Assembly (NCBI GenBank): GCA_008694505.1
Contig: VZDJ01000623.1
Span: 13,976,988 to 14,040,987, forward strand
DNA: 64,000 nt
Direction of reading: 5' to 3'
Origin: Cyanoderma ruficeps
Lineage: Eukaryota; Chordata; Aves; Passeriformes; Timaliidae
Part shown: in pieces, positions 1 to 11,395 of the stretch
Layout of the letters: each line of letters begins with the position of its first letter
How positions within the stretch are numbered: the stretch's first letter is position 1
Translations under genes and position numbers: made by a program
Notes under the pieces: generated by a model
Told to the model about the DNA's origin: nothing
The model's database searches: none
Seen by the model: the letters and a program-made list of their open reading frames with translations, nothing else

Positions 1-3000
1 CTACTGGTGAGGGATTGAGACACTGGCTGCATAGTGCTGGGTTCCCAGCCAGGCTTAAACCAAAACACCTACACTATCTCTTACTAGATACTGTTATTAC
101 ATCTAAGATCAAACTAGTCTGATCACTCCTGAATCAGTTCAAAAACTGCAGCAGTTTTCAGCCCATTGTATGCTCAGTATAAGCACACTGAAAGGTGGAA
201 GGTGTAATAGCCTCAGTTATTCACTTTTAATCCACTGCTGGAAGTTTCATGGAGCCCTCAGGAAAGTTCTCAAGAAGGAGCTCAGGCAAGCAATGAAGGA
301 CAGAAATATCCAGTTACCATGAAAAGAATATCTTTCATAAAAACATACTGCATCCTGTATCTCTCCAGCCTTCAATGGGCTCAGCAAAATAGCTTAGTTG
401 ATGAGCCTGGGAATTCATAATCCCACTTTGTTCTGAAAATCATGGGTTCAATAAAAAACTGTTTTTATGACCCATAACAAGTTCCTCTACAGGTTGTTTT
501 CTGACAGTTCCTGTATATTCCAAAAATGTAACTACCTTGATATTTTCCCCATGGGCTTTAAAATTGTCACTTTTGCTACCTTAATTCTCTTTAAAAAAAA
601 ACCATACTTGTGCATCTACTTATAAGCAAAGTACCTAAACCCACAATAAAAATAGAAAAAGACTGAAAATTGGTTGGCAGAGACACGTAGCCCAGAGGAT
701 GTTTCCACTCACCCTTGGGTAGAAAACTGGAGCCTGGCCATCTGTATTTCTCTTTACTCTACATCATCTCTACAGATCAGACTTCCAGTGAAATTTAGAC
801 TCCCAAGCACATGTAAATATCTATACATAAAACCTTAAGTGCAGTAATCCTAATCTCAAAAGTAATCCTACCCTTGGGACTTGTTTCTTTTACTCAGGTA
901 AAGCCAATTTGTACCATTTGAAATGTCCTTGCCCTATATTAGGTATCTGCAGTGAATTCAGATGACCAAGAGATATTTTCAGTCTTCAGCAGCATGTGAA
1001 AACCAGAGAGAATACTTTTTCAGGACCTAAATTAAATTGAATTCTTGTATTTAGGAAAACTGACTTACGCCCAGTATGTTTACTTAATATGAAATTTTTA
1101 TTTTACCTCAGAAATGAAGAATTCAAATGGAAAAGAATCCTGATGCTTAACACAATGAATATCCTTCTTAGTTCAATTTATCTCAGCCATTCCTGCTTAG
1201 AATATTCTTCAGGATAGACACTATGGTTCAAATACTTGCATTATGGTTCAACTAACCCATGGAATGGCTAAGCAGTAGAAAAACAAAAGGAATATGTTAT
1301 GGTTGTAACATTTGTGTGAAAGCTAAGGGAGGAAGTTACTAATTTCTATTGATGCGAAGCACTGTGAAAGATTATTATATTATGGACTAAATTATTTTTT
1401 TACCTTTGATTATTCTGTGGAATGGTGAGGAAAATAAGCGGGAAAAAGCTCTGTCTGTCCCTTCAGACGGTCATGCACTTTTAACACAAATCCTCATGGG
1501 TCTAGAAAGTGAAATTTGCAATGTGCCCTCTGAAAAGTTTACATATTTCTATGTAAAATGTACAACAGTTATTCCTGATTATGCACATTAAGAAATCACC
1601 ATATCTGTTTGTCAGTCTTGAATTATATTCAGAGATATAATACAAAATAAGACTATTCTTCCAGGAAACTCTAAACCTCTGTGGTGTGGGGACCACAGTT
1701 ATCCTTGGCATTATAAGAACAATCCTCCCAGTCTTAATTTTCCAAGAACTGAGGATTTTTTTCCTGCTTCCTCACCCCCTTTTTTCTTTGTTTTCACTTT
1801 GTTTGTCAATGCTTCTTAACCTTGATCAGTTTGAAAAAGAACTTAATAGTTTGGTATATTTATTCAGTGGATTCTTTTATAGATCCTTTTATAGATCTTC
1901 TATAGTCAGCAATTCTGTAAGACCTTACCAAGAAGAAAAAAGCAAAGAAATATAAGGTCTTATAATTAGCAATTTATAAAAGAAATTATAATGAGTGTAC
2001 ATAAGGTGAGAATGCAAATCTTGCCTATGTCTTTGTAGATGACGGTGTTGGGAATCAGTAGTTAATCCATGGAGATTTTACTAATGAACCAACCGGACTG
2101 TAACAATTCAGCAGATATTTAATAAATACTTAAAATGTGTTTATACATCTGTTGCTTTCTCTTTTGTGAGTTGTAATTTAAACAGCAATTGTATCTCTCT
2201 TGGGTAGAATTGTTTTGAAGGCAACACATGCACTGAGAAAGATAGAAGAGAATGAATTGCTGGGTTTAGAAGATTTGCTCTCTAGGTAGATCTCACACTG
2301 GCTTTGCTGTAGTTTGGAGAGTTTTATTCTTTCTTGCCTCAGTTACTTTTGCACAACTATCTTAAACAACCTCCTGTCACCAATTTGTAATCCATTAGTC
2401 ATGGATTTTTTTTTAGCCACTTCACTTTTACTCTTTTTTAAAGAAAGTAAATAAAACAACCTAGAAATACTCAAACAATGTTTCACCAAGAGTTAAATAG
2501 CTAGAAAAAAGCAAAATATATCAGTGCCACATAATGAAAAACAGGTACTCCTTTAATACCTAAAGAATGGAAAACTGGAAAGTGTAATCATTAACTTTCT
2601 TCAAGACTTTTAATGCAGTGCTTATATTTGTAGTTCTCCTAGCACTGTCAAAAGAACAACTGCAGCAAAAGAACGTATTTCAGCAGAGGACGTTTTCATC
2701 AATGGTTATTTCTTACCACATTGTAGTTCCTTAAGGAGCTTCTATATTCCATGTATCAAGAATTGTCAATATAGAAATTGATATTTGGAACTGCATGAAG
2801 ATTATTTCCTTAGCTACTGTCAGCTCTGCAGATTTGACCGCTGTTTGATTCAGAACACACAATTTGAAATTATCTAAAAAAGTGTCGCAAATATAACGAG
2901 ACAACAATTATAATTAAACCAGAAAATGCGTTAGACCAGAAACCTCTCTTTTAGCATTTGCCAAGAGGTTAGTCATAAAAGTGCTTCCTCCTGAATACCT

Positions 3001-5177
3001 CTATCAAGAACTTCATGTCTTATTTCCTTCAAGAATACTCCAGTTTAAAGTTGGCAACTTTAGCGATACTAAATTTTACCTAGAATTACTGTTTTGTTTT
3101 GTTTAATATCTAGCCTGTCATTCTGCATGACTACCATTCTTTCAGGTAGACGTGAATTTGCTCTGCACTGAGGAAGAGAAATTTTTTCTGTAGTGGTATT
3201 GTCACAAAATCATCTGGACTCATTACAACTTCTATTTCAATCCTTTTCCGTATAAAAGTATCTGACCATCACAGTTTCTACCTCAAGGTAAAAAATTGAA
3301 AACTGATCTGAGGGAAGAAATAATTTAGAATATATTTACTGCAAAAAGATTTCTTCTTTACCTTTTTCAATATTTGTGGGGCCTTTAGATTATTTTATTT
3401 TCACTCTTGGAGTATTTACATATCCTAACTGGAAGCTAAAAAGTTTGGTTTTCAATGATCTACTTCACCAAGAAACTGGTATTCAGAATTTAGCATTTAT
3501 ATGGGAATATATATTTCATAATACTATAATTATGAAATAGCTGAAGGGATTTTCTTCAAAGGGATTTTCTTCTAAGGTTCCAGAAACATTTGCTTTAGGA
3601 AGGAAGCCAAGCATGAACAGAAATAAGCTTTAAGAAGTTTGTTTTATTAAGTCCAAAATAAATTTAATGAGGAAGGTGATCTATTATATATCGAGTTTGA
3701 ATTTAGATTTTATTGCTATTGAAAGCTGTCACTTTAAAAAGAAATGTAAATTTCATTCCCAGGAAGAACTAACTTTTTTGTTTAACCTTTATTTTTAATG
3801 AGAACCCTTTTCCCATAAATAGCACCAATTATCCATCAATAACTGTCATCCACCTTGATTCTGAAAGCGACAGCAGATTTTCTGTGCATACAGTATCTAT
3901 ATATATTATTTAGGCATAATTCATGCTAAAATGTGTCAGTTCCAATAAATCTGAAATGTAGGTTAAAATATAGCTTTAATCTGATAAATGACTGCACAGA
4001 CTGATGGTTAAATTAAGTATATAGTAGAACAAAATGACAGAAGATTTATCATAATAAATGCCCATAAAAGATCCAAAATAAAGATAATGCAGCATAATGA
4101 GACAGAGAAAAAAGGATTATGATGGAGAAGGAAATAATAGGCAATATATTTAGTCTCAATGTCTCTGTTCTTCTCAGCCTCTCATGCAAGGAAAATGAAA
4201 CTTACACTGTAAGCCATCCAATTTACAACTTTTTTGTTTCTTGTTTAAGAATTGGAAGCACTGTCTGCATACATATGCAACAAATCTGCATAAACTCAGC
4301 CATCAACACATATGCTTTAATATAATAAGGACTTTCCTTCATGTCTTTTCAAGACTTTCCCATTTACCAGGACAGTGAAATTGATAATATGTACCTGTCT
4401 TTCTGCTGTTCATGCAATGAGGTAACGCTTTTTCCTCTGCAATGAAGTGTTCATTACTTCAGAAAGAAGCATCAGGAGCTTTCATGAGATCCCTACTGGA
4501 ACCACTTGTTCCCTCTCCACATGTTATGAACAGCTGTCTAATTTGGAGTGTGGCTTTCAAAAAGTTCAAATCATGTGCAGTAATGAGGAAAAAAACCAGC
4601 AACTTTTGCTATGCTGTGTGATGTTTGTAATGAATAATTTATTAATTTTTTCACAGTTCTTGATTTTCAATGTACTGTTGTTCACTGCTTGTTCTGCACT
4701 TTGCCAAACATGTGCTATATTCTGATCTTACAGTATTTTCACATGGATCCAGACTTTTTTACACTTGCAAACAAGTCCCTCTTCAACTTTCTTGCAGTCT
4801 TCCTTTAGGTACTGGAAGGTACCTCTGCATGTAGGTCACCTCGAAGACTTCTTGTACATCATTTTTCATTACTCTTATGATCATTACTTTTCCAGTTTTT
4901 CTACTACATCTAGGAATGTGCTGTTATGCTTTTCTGTGCATAATTTACCCACCAAAATTTTATTTGAGTTTTCTGTATTTTTGTCACATTTTTATTTTGT
5001 TTTATTGCTTAATCAGAATTATCTTCTTTCCTATCTGATTTTAGCACTGATTTTTACTTAAGGAATAAAATTATTTCATAGAATTATTAAGCTAGTTTTC
5101 TAATGCAAATTTTTTTTGACCATTCTGTCCTCTAATACATTTAAATGTATCTGGTTTTTTTCATTATTTTAATCTGA
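1..5177. other. AT-rich non-coding stretch, no gene seen
   Basis: The sequence is AT-rich with dense stops in all frames. Short open frames near 1406-1591, 1686-1955, 4447-4725 and 4765-5061 have no recognisable domain, no splice context and low-complexity F/L/S-rich translations, so I treat them as chance frames. Small local structures are present: an 11-base direct repeat near 1874-1896, an inverted repeat at 3512-3539, and a 14-base tandem duplication near 3544-3574. I see no transposon hallmark. Confidence 0.6.
3512..3539. repeat. inverted repeat, 11-base arms
   Basis: The arms TATTTCATAAT (3512-3522) and ATTATGAAATA (3529-3539) are perfect reverse complements around the 6-base spacer ACTATA. 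The arms are AT-rich, so chance is a real possibility in this background. No function can be assigned. Confidence 0.6.
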
Positions 5178-5236
5178 TTTGTTTGTTTGTTTGGTTTGTT
5201 ATGGGTTTGGTTTTGGTTTTTGTCTTGTTTTTTCCC
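5178..5236 (+). repeat. G/T-rich (TTTG/TTTGG) low-complexity tract
   Basis: The tract begins with GTTTGTTTGTTTG and degrades into GGTTTTGGTTTTTG. It is simple-sequence DNA and encodes nothing. Similar plus-strand G/T tracts recur near 11057, 16958, 45279-45690 and 50051. Confidence 0.85.
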
Positions 5237-5559
5237 AGCTGTATTCAACAGAAGATCTATAATATAAACTAGGATCCTGTGTTATGTCAACTGAGAAAAA
5301 AGACAGAGTGGCGGTTCATACCTAATTTGAGGTATGAGTTTGAAGTTGGGATGTCTAGATGGAGACACTTATATATGGGAATCTTCCTATATTCTGTATT
5401 TATTGTCATAGCCCAAGCAAAGAAATTTTAAACATTAAATTATACATAAGAAACAATACACTTATTCCCAAGTTAGGTACCTAAAGTACAGGCAACAAGG
5501 TCAGTTGCTGTCCTTATCTTGAACCGAATCCTGTCTCTGAGAATCCACAGTTATAAGTG

Positions 5560-5850
5560 TTGAAGCAAAATGAAATTTCATTGCTGCTCAAAATCGACTA
5601 CAAGACAAAATCCATTCAGAAAGAAGATTGAATTAATTTTATGCTCCAGGAGTGCTGCTGATAACTTCCTGACATGGGTGACCAAGGAGCAAAAAATACA
5701 AAATGCTCTGCTGGACCTGATACTTACAAACAAGGAAGAACTGGCCTTAGATGTGAAATCTGGGAGCAGTCTTGGCTGTCTGTAGTGATTGTAAAATGGT
5801 GGATTTTAGGGATAAAACTAGCAAATTGAAGGATCACAGGCTGGAATTTA
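5560..5850 (+). mobile_element. CR1 LINE remnant, endonuclease C-terminal region
   Basis: Two plus-strand frames carry recognisable CR1 ORF2 endonuclease sequence. In the first, DNFLTWVTKEQ is followed by LLDLILTNKE at about 5719-5748, which is the characteristic CR1 pattern at the end of the endonuclease domain. It then reads toward GSSLGC and meets a stop at about 5785. The continuation SDCKMVDF is in another frame (about 5786-5809) and matches the usual SDHEMVEF pattern. The copy is therefore frameshifted and dead. Family knowledge: CR1 is the dominant avian non-LTR retrotransposon and most copies are truncated. Both ends are unclear; downstream of about 5850 I no longer recognise CR1. Confidence 0.75.
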
Positions 5851-6086
5851 AGGGGAGCATAATTTGTCCCATTCAGGACTTTAGTTCCAATAATCCCATG
5901 GGAGATGACCCTGGTAAGCTGTCTGACTTTCAAGGGTCACTTATTCCAAATTATAGTATCCCAGCTCTACTTCCTAACCCAGAGGAACAAGGAGACAGGG
6001 AATGGGGGTTGTGGTCAGTTCATTGTCCATGGTTTCTCCATGGCTCAGGGAGAACAATCATTCCTCTCCCACAGGAGACAGCTCTC

Positions 6087-6607
6087 TGTGAACTTCTCCA
6101 ATACGAGAACAGCAGTTCCCTATCAACCTCCTGTTGCAGTATGGTATTATTCTTAATGGTTTGTTCCGTTTTCCCCTGCATTGTTGGACAAGTCCAAGTT
6201 GTATCCTCCCACCTAGTTGTCTATCTTGCCCTAGACCTGCTCTTTGATACAGAATGTTCCCAGTTCCTCCTCCAACTGAGCTGTCAATCCCATCTGGTAT
6301 CAACCCCTTTTTTTTAGGAAATTCCCTGGAAATCCCCTGTTTCTGGAAGTCCCATTGGTTTGGTTGAACTGTTCCCCTCCCCCTGTGCCTCCTCATTGGC
6401 TGAAGTATTGTAAACCCCTCCTTGTGCTCCTCCCCAGTCCTTTCCCTACTGGACAATAATTTGTACCCACCCCTAGATATCCCCTGTATAAAAGTCCCTG
6501 CACACCAGGGGTCGGGGTCTTTCGTCCCTGGACTCTCCATGGAAAAAAAACCTCTGTAGAAACCACATGAAAAACCTCTCCCTCGTCTTTGCCTGTGCCT
6601 CAGCACA
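6087..6607 (+). mobile_element. solo LTR of an endogenous retrovirus (tentative borders)
   Basis: The segment reads like a retroviral LTR on the plus strand. It has inverted CCAAT motifs (ATTGG at 6395-6399, another near 6354), a strong TATA box TATAAAAG at 6487-6494, and an A-run at 6541-6548 where a polyadenylation signal would lie. If it starts TGTGAAC at 6087 and ends CAGCACA at 6607, both sides are flanked by TCTC (6083-6086 and 6608-6611). A 4-base duplication would fit a class I ERV, but four bases can match by chance, and a start near 6132 is an alternative. Open frames of 181-182 codons crossing it on both strands are LTR shadows. No retroviral coding sequence adjoins it on the plus strand. 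Confidence 0.65.
6487..6494 (+). promoter_or_regulatory. TATA box of the LTR
   Basis: TATAAAAG lies in a GC-richer context downstream of inverted CCAAT motifs, as expected for an LTR core promoter. Whether it is still active cannot be judged from sequence. Confidence 0.5.
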
Positions 6608-6614
6608 TCTCATG

Positions 6615-7335
6615 TCATAGAGATCCAGCCCTGCTGTATCTCAGATCACTCCTGAGAACAGCCAGCCTTGACGTGCTGTTGGGAGCCAGTTGGTCAGTCC
6701 ACCACCATGTCACCTGCTGCAACGGGAGTCCATCCCGTGGGCTACAGTGCCCCTCAAACTGCTGCAGTGTGGGATGCTCTTCTACAGGGTGCAGTCCGTC
6801 AAGGACAGGCTGCTCCAGAGTGGGCTGCACTCTCCAAGGGCCTTTTGTAGGGTCTGAGCCTCCTCTCACCATATCCATCCGCTCCAACATGGTGCTCTCC
6901 ACGGGCTGAGGATGAATCCCTGCACCTCCGTGGATCCCCATGGGCTGCAGGGGCACAGCTGCTTCACCATGGTCTGCACCAAGGGCTGCAGGGGAATCTC
7001 AGCTCTGGTGCCTGGACCACCTCACCTTCTCCACTGACCTTGGTGTCTGCAGAGTTGTTCTTCTCTCAAGTTCTCATTCCACTCTTCTCTGGCCACAATT
7101 AAAACCTCAAAATAACTTTTTTTTTTCCTTTCTTTTTAAATCTTCTATCACAGAGGCCTTACCATGATTTCTAATTGGCCCAGCCTTGACCAGTGCAATG
7201 TCCATCCTTGGACCCACCAGGGATTGTCTCTGCCAGACATGGAGGAAGCTTCCAGCAGCTTCTCACAGAAGCCACTCCTCTAGCCGCCCCCTACTACCAA
7301 AAACCAGGCCATGCAGACCCAGTGCTGATTCTATG
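6615..7335 (-). mobile_element. avian ERV-internal (ERVL-like) repeat fragment
   Basis: Read on the minus strand, this stretch resembles a widespread avian ERV-associated repeat. It has a non-coding lead containing CAGACACCAAGGTCAGT, then GAGATTCCCCTGCAGCCC, then imperfect in-frame repeats in which CTGCAGCCC alternates with CTGGAGCAG-like words. The open frame at 6615-6956 (minus) is the degenerate repeat translation and is not an intact protein. The same family recurs on the plus strand at 51010-51295, where GAGATTCTCCTGCAGTC can be aligned with this copy. The family assignment rests on recall of the avian repeat landscape, so the class (ERVL) is less certain than the repeat status. Confidence 0.65.
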
Positions 7336-7344
7336 AAGTAGCTA

Positions 7345-7470
7345 GTACATCGGAGGAAGGTGCAGTGTTGTTTATCCTGACTTCAGCAACCCTTTCCACA
7401 ATGACTCTCATATCTTTCTCATAGATTAATAGATGAAATATGGGTTAAATAAATATGGATGATTGTTTTG
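7345..7470 (+). mobile_element. CR1 LINE remnant, reverse-transcriptase region
   Basis: CCTGACTTCAGCAA, then TTTCCACAATGACTCTCATATC and ATAGATTAATAGATGAAATATGGG, follow the CR1 RT pattern encoding a DFSKAFDTVSH-like active-site neighbourhood and the next helix. The reading frame is decayed. It lies downstream of the CR1 endonuclease remnant at 5560-5850 on the same strand. The two could be pieces of one element broken by later insertions, but the intervening CR1 sequence is missing, so they may be separate. Confidence 0.6.
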
Positions 7471-10400
7471 AATATACATTTCCTTTATTATGTGGTAAAA
7501 TATTTGCGGAGAAAATGCTTTTTACTCTTTACCTTCACAAAGTACCAGTTCCTCCACAGGGGGTCTCTACTTCAGTTACAACAAAATTATGTATGAAATT
7601 TTTCATACATGACAAACACTTTAAATGACAGTTAACCCATATATTTTTTTTTGTCATTCAGACTCACTAATCTGATGCAGTACCCTCAACAGAAATCGGG
7701 GGGAAAAAAACAAATTATGCTCAAACTTAATATTGTTGCCATTCTCCTTCCATTTTCATATATCCACGTCTCGAGTTTTCTCTACCTGCATGATGATTTT
7801 GCCTCAGCGTTTTATTAGTTTTAATATTAATTTCATTGTGAACATTGTCATGTTACCTCCCACAGGCCTTTTAATAGTTTCTGTTACATGAAGGAAATGG
7901 ATTTTTATTGCGTTTAATGTTTCTAAGTTCTAGACCTATTAAGCAAACTAATTCCATGCAAGGAGATGAGCCTATTTTGTTTTGGGCAAATGCCAAACCC
8001 TTTCAGTGAGAGACTGTTATATCAGACTCCTCAGCAAGAAAGAAGCAAAGAAATTAGTGTGTGTCTGAATCTGAGACGAAAATTAGCTATTTTGAAAAAC
8101 GGATCTCTGATAAATACAACAAGGATTTATGACTAAAATTGCAGCCAGCACAGATGGTATTTGATGACATTATCTCAAGGGGAAAAGTAATTTTTTTTTT
8201 TATGTTATAAAATCAACTGTTTAGGTTTGGGATTATTTGGCAGAATGTAACACTCCACTATGTATGCAATCAGTGCATCTGAAAACTGACAGCTAGATCC
8301 TGTTGGCAATCTGCAAGATATTTCAAGCGTGTACTGTCTTTTCAGAACAATTGAAGTCACTTTTCTTAAAAAAGCAAGTTAAAGAGCTGTGTGTAAATAC
8401 TGAAAGGCAGCAGTTTCTGATCTCAACAAAGTTATTTAAATTGGGTCTGAAAGCTTCTGTGTCAATTTTCATGTGTATATGATTTTATATGGGGTGAGGA
8501 TAGGAAAAACCCAACAACCTTGATCACATGAATGCTGGTTACAGCAATATGGTCTGCTTCATTCACTCTCTTTCCTCCTCACCCCTTACTGTCTTTCCTT
8601 CCAGTAAGAGTTTTTTTGCAGAGCACTCTTTCATTGTGCAATTTTAAGGTATCCTGGTTACTCACGATAATAAATCTCTGGCCTGGCAAATTGATTTTCT
8701 TATCTAAAGAACAATCTAAACATAAGAAAAGAAGCATATTATATGGAGAGCACAGAAATTGAGATGCTTACTTCATGAAGAATCCTTGCTTTTCTAATTC
8801 AGAGTGTAGTTTCAAATATTAAATCAATAGAAGATCTTAGGTTCACATCTCTCTATGTAAATTAGAGCTGGAGTGTAGGTGGTATTCTGGATGTTTCCCA
8901 CATTTCAGACAGGTACCAAAGAGCAAATGTAACATACAACTTCTTTCCTTGCATAACCCTTCCCTTGTTTGAGCATAGAACTGACATAAACTAAATTAAC
9001 GTCCTTGTGATCTATATCATCATGCTTCAGTGTAAAAAATGGATTGCATTTTTTTCTGCCTACAGTTATAACTAAAATAAAGAGGGGATTTTCTCTCTCA
9101 CAGTTAAAAGTGTCTTCTTATACTCCTTGACTCATAACTGCTTTTGCTTGTATCACCTTATTTAGAATTAACAAAAGAATCAAACATGAACATAATTCAA
9201 TCTTTTTTTTTTAATATTAGTAATGTCCTCTTTTAAATTGTCATTTTAGCTTCCAATTATGTTTTGATGTGAAAAATTACATTTAGGGATCTTGTGTTCA
9301 GATCAGATACACCTGCAATTTCATGTTCTATATATTCTCCTTCTGTGAATGAAGTAGATATCTTTGGGAAACTGATACCTAGTAAAATGGAGAACATCAT
9401 TGTGACACTGCATAAATCCACCAGCCATCTTTATTTTAAATTTTTTAGATCTTGTTCTTGTCCTCCAAAAGGTATGGAAGTATGGAAAGATATGGTATTA
9501 GAAGTATGGAAAGGTGTCCAGATCAGAAAAAAATTAAATTAACTGAAAATCTGAAACCAAGAAGAGAATGCATTCTGCTTAGCATCCATAACACAGATTG
9601 CATGTATAGGTTGGAAGAGGGTTTCTCTGTCTTAAAACAGGTCATGATGCATCAAATTAAACTTGTTGAGTAATGGTGTTAGCCTTTAGAGTTCTACCTG
9701 TATCACGTGGTAATTAAACTCTTGGTTTATAATTATTTTCATGAGAGTTCATATATTTCATACATTCAGCTGCACTTGAATGCAATAAGACTCTGGTAAA
9801 GACACTTTAATATAAATTGTGTTTTTTTCACACTGGATGTTACTAATTCCCTACTGAATGGGACTAATCATTTATGTCTATAAAGACAAACTCTAGTACA
9901 TTGTTACACCAAAAGCCTCATCGACATTTTGAAATGAACCAATACCTACCTAAAGCACCTCTGTTAGAACAAAAAATTGAAACAGAAGGCGACTAAAGGG
10001 ATATATTACTTATATTGCATATCATATACTGATAGCAGCTGAAGCAAAACAAAAAAGGATCTTTTTTTTCTATAATGCAGGTTTTGGTCCATTCTGTTTT
10101 AGCATAGTAAGATTTCTCATAATGCATCACCGAAGTTTGAGTTACAGCCAGTGGGAAATCATATTTATAGGGATATTCTATGGCTAAACATTTTTGGTTT
10201 TGTTGGAGAGTTTCAAGTAAAACTATCAGGAATTTCTCTAAGTGTTACCAAAATTAATTATCTAGATGTTTCAAGAGTCCCTACAGAATTGGAATAATTT
10301 ATTTTTTTTTAAAGAGGACTTTTGAAACTACGTATGTGTTTTTTCTGTGAGAAAGAAACTGGAACCTCAGTATTTTTCATGTTCAATTTCAATCCAATTT

Positions 10401-11050
10401 CAGATAGAAAGATGGAAAAACGTAATCCAATATTTGAAAAATCTTCTGATTCTGACTTGAATATCTTCATCTGTGTGCAATTTAGGAATTTTGGATAATT
10501 TTCACAGTCAGTACAGTCACATACAGTCAACATGACTAGATAATGAATCTTAACCATAATAATCAGTCTGTGAAGAATATATATATAAGACAGAAAAACA
10601 GTTATTTTTCTGATGCAGCTGCTGTCAAGGTGAGTTGGCATATTGGTTGTTTTGAAAGAGTTTAATAACTGCATGAAGACTATTTGCAAGTTAATCGGAG
10701 AAGATCCAGAATTAATGTGGTACCAAATCTTTTGTAAAGTAGGACTTATATGGAGTTCTCAGTTAGAGATTTTTATTTATAAACAAACAAGCAAACAGAA
10801 GGAGAGAAAGTGAGGAGTGAAATCATATTTTCCTTCTTGATTCAAATCTGGTTAGAGATTGGATAACTGATATTAAATGGTTTTGCTCATGACAGCAAAC
10901 TAAGAAGTGCTCAAAATCAAACACAAGGACTCATGGGATTTTCCACATCTGAACTGCAAAGATCTAGACTATTTATCTCCCAATTTCATTAGTACAGTCA
11001 CCCTAAATTGGTCCATTAGTCTGGCTACTAGCCGTTTCATCACCTAGTTG
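7471..11050. other. AT-rich non-coding stretch, no gene seen
   Basis: I see no recognisable exon, RNA gene or mobile element here. The largest open frame (10309-10689, minus, 126 codons) is rich in I, L, F and K, has no motif and no coding-like composition. A short stretch at 9470-9525 repeats the word TATGGAA several times. Confidence 0.55.
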
Positions 11051-11056
11051 TTCAGG

Positions 11057-11236
11057 ATTGGTGGGGTGTTTTTTGGTTGTTTTTTGTGGTTTTGTTTTGT
11101 NTGTTTGGGGGTTTTTGTTGGTTTTGAGATTTCGGGGGTTTTTTGTTTGGTTTGGGGTTTTTTTTGTTGTTTTGGTTTTGTTTGGTTTTGTTTTTGGTTT
11201 TGGTTTTTGTTTGGTTTTTTTGTTGGTTGGTTGGTT
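11057..11236 (+). repeat. G/T-rich low-complexity tract
   Basis: The tract consists almost only of G and T, built from GGTTTT, TTTGG and GTTTG words and ending in GTTGGTTGGTTGG. One unresolved base sits at 11101. Runs of GG separated by short T loops could form G-quadruplex-like structures on this strand. Open frames through it (G/F/V/C-rich on plus, K/N/P/Q-rich on minus) are low-complexity artefacts. Confidence 0.85.
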
Positions 11237-11324
11237 CAGGTTTTTTAATGAAACATATCCTTTTGACTTGTAAATAGAAAGATTCCTGTATATTAAGATT
11301 ATACAGTACAGAGTAAAGCATCAT

Positions 11325-11395
11325 TAGTTATGAACTGGATGATATTTAGGGTTTCTTCCAACCCAAACAATTCTATTTCTATGATTCCATAGTGT
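11325..11395 (+). mobile_element. CR1 LINE 3' end fragment
   Basis: GAACTGGATGATATTTAGGG, TTCTTCCAACCCAAACAATT and CTATTTCTATGATTCCAT match the CR1 3' end, which ends in copies of an ATTCTATGATTCT-like octamer. Only the last 70 bases or so remain. It lies about 90 bases after the G/T tract. Confidence 0.8.

Noticed and set aside
5772..6606. Overlapping frames of 181 and 182 codons on both strands
   Set aside because: They follow the LTR at 6087-6607 and adjoining sequence; only the first residues of the plus frame are CR1 remnant.
10309..10689. Open frame of 126 codons on the minus strand
   Set aside because: Its composition is like translated AT-rich DNA, it has no family motif, and there is no supporting neighbour.
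11048..11324. Open frames through the G/T tract on both strands
   Set aside because: Their translations are pure low-complexity sequence and include an N.
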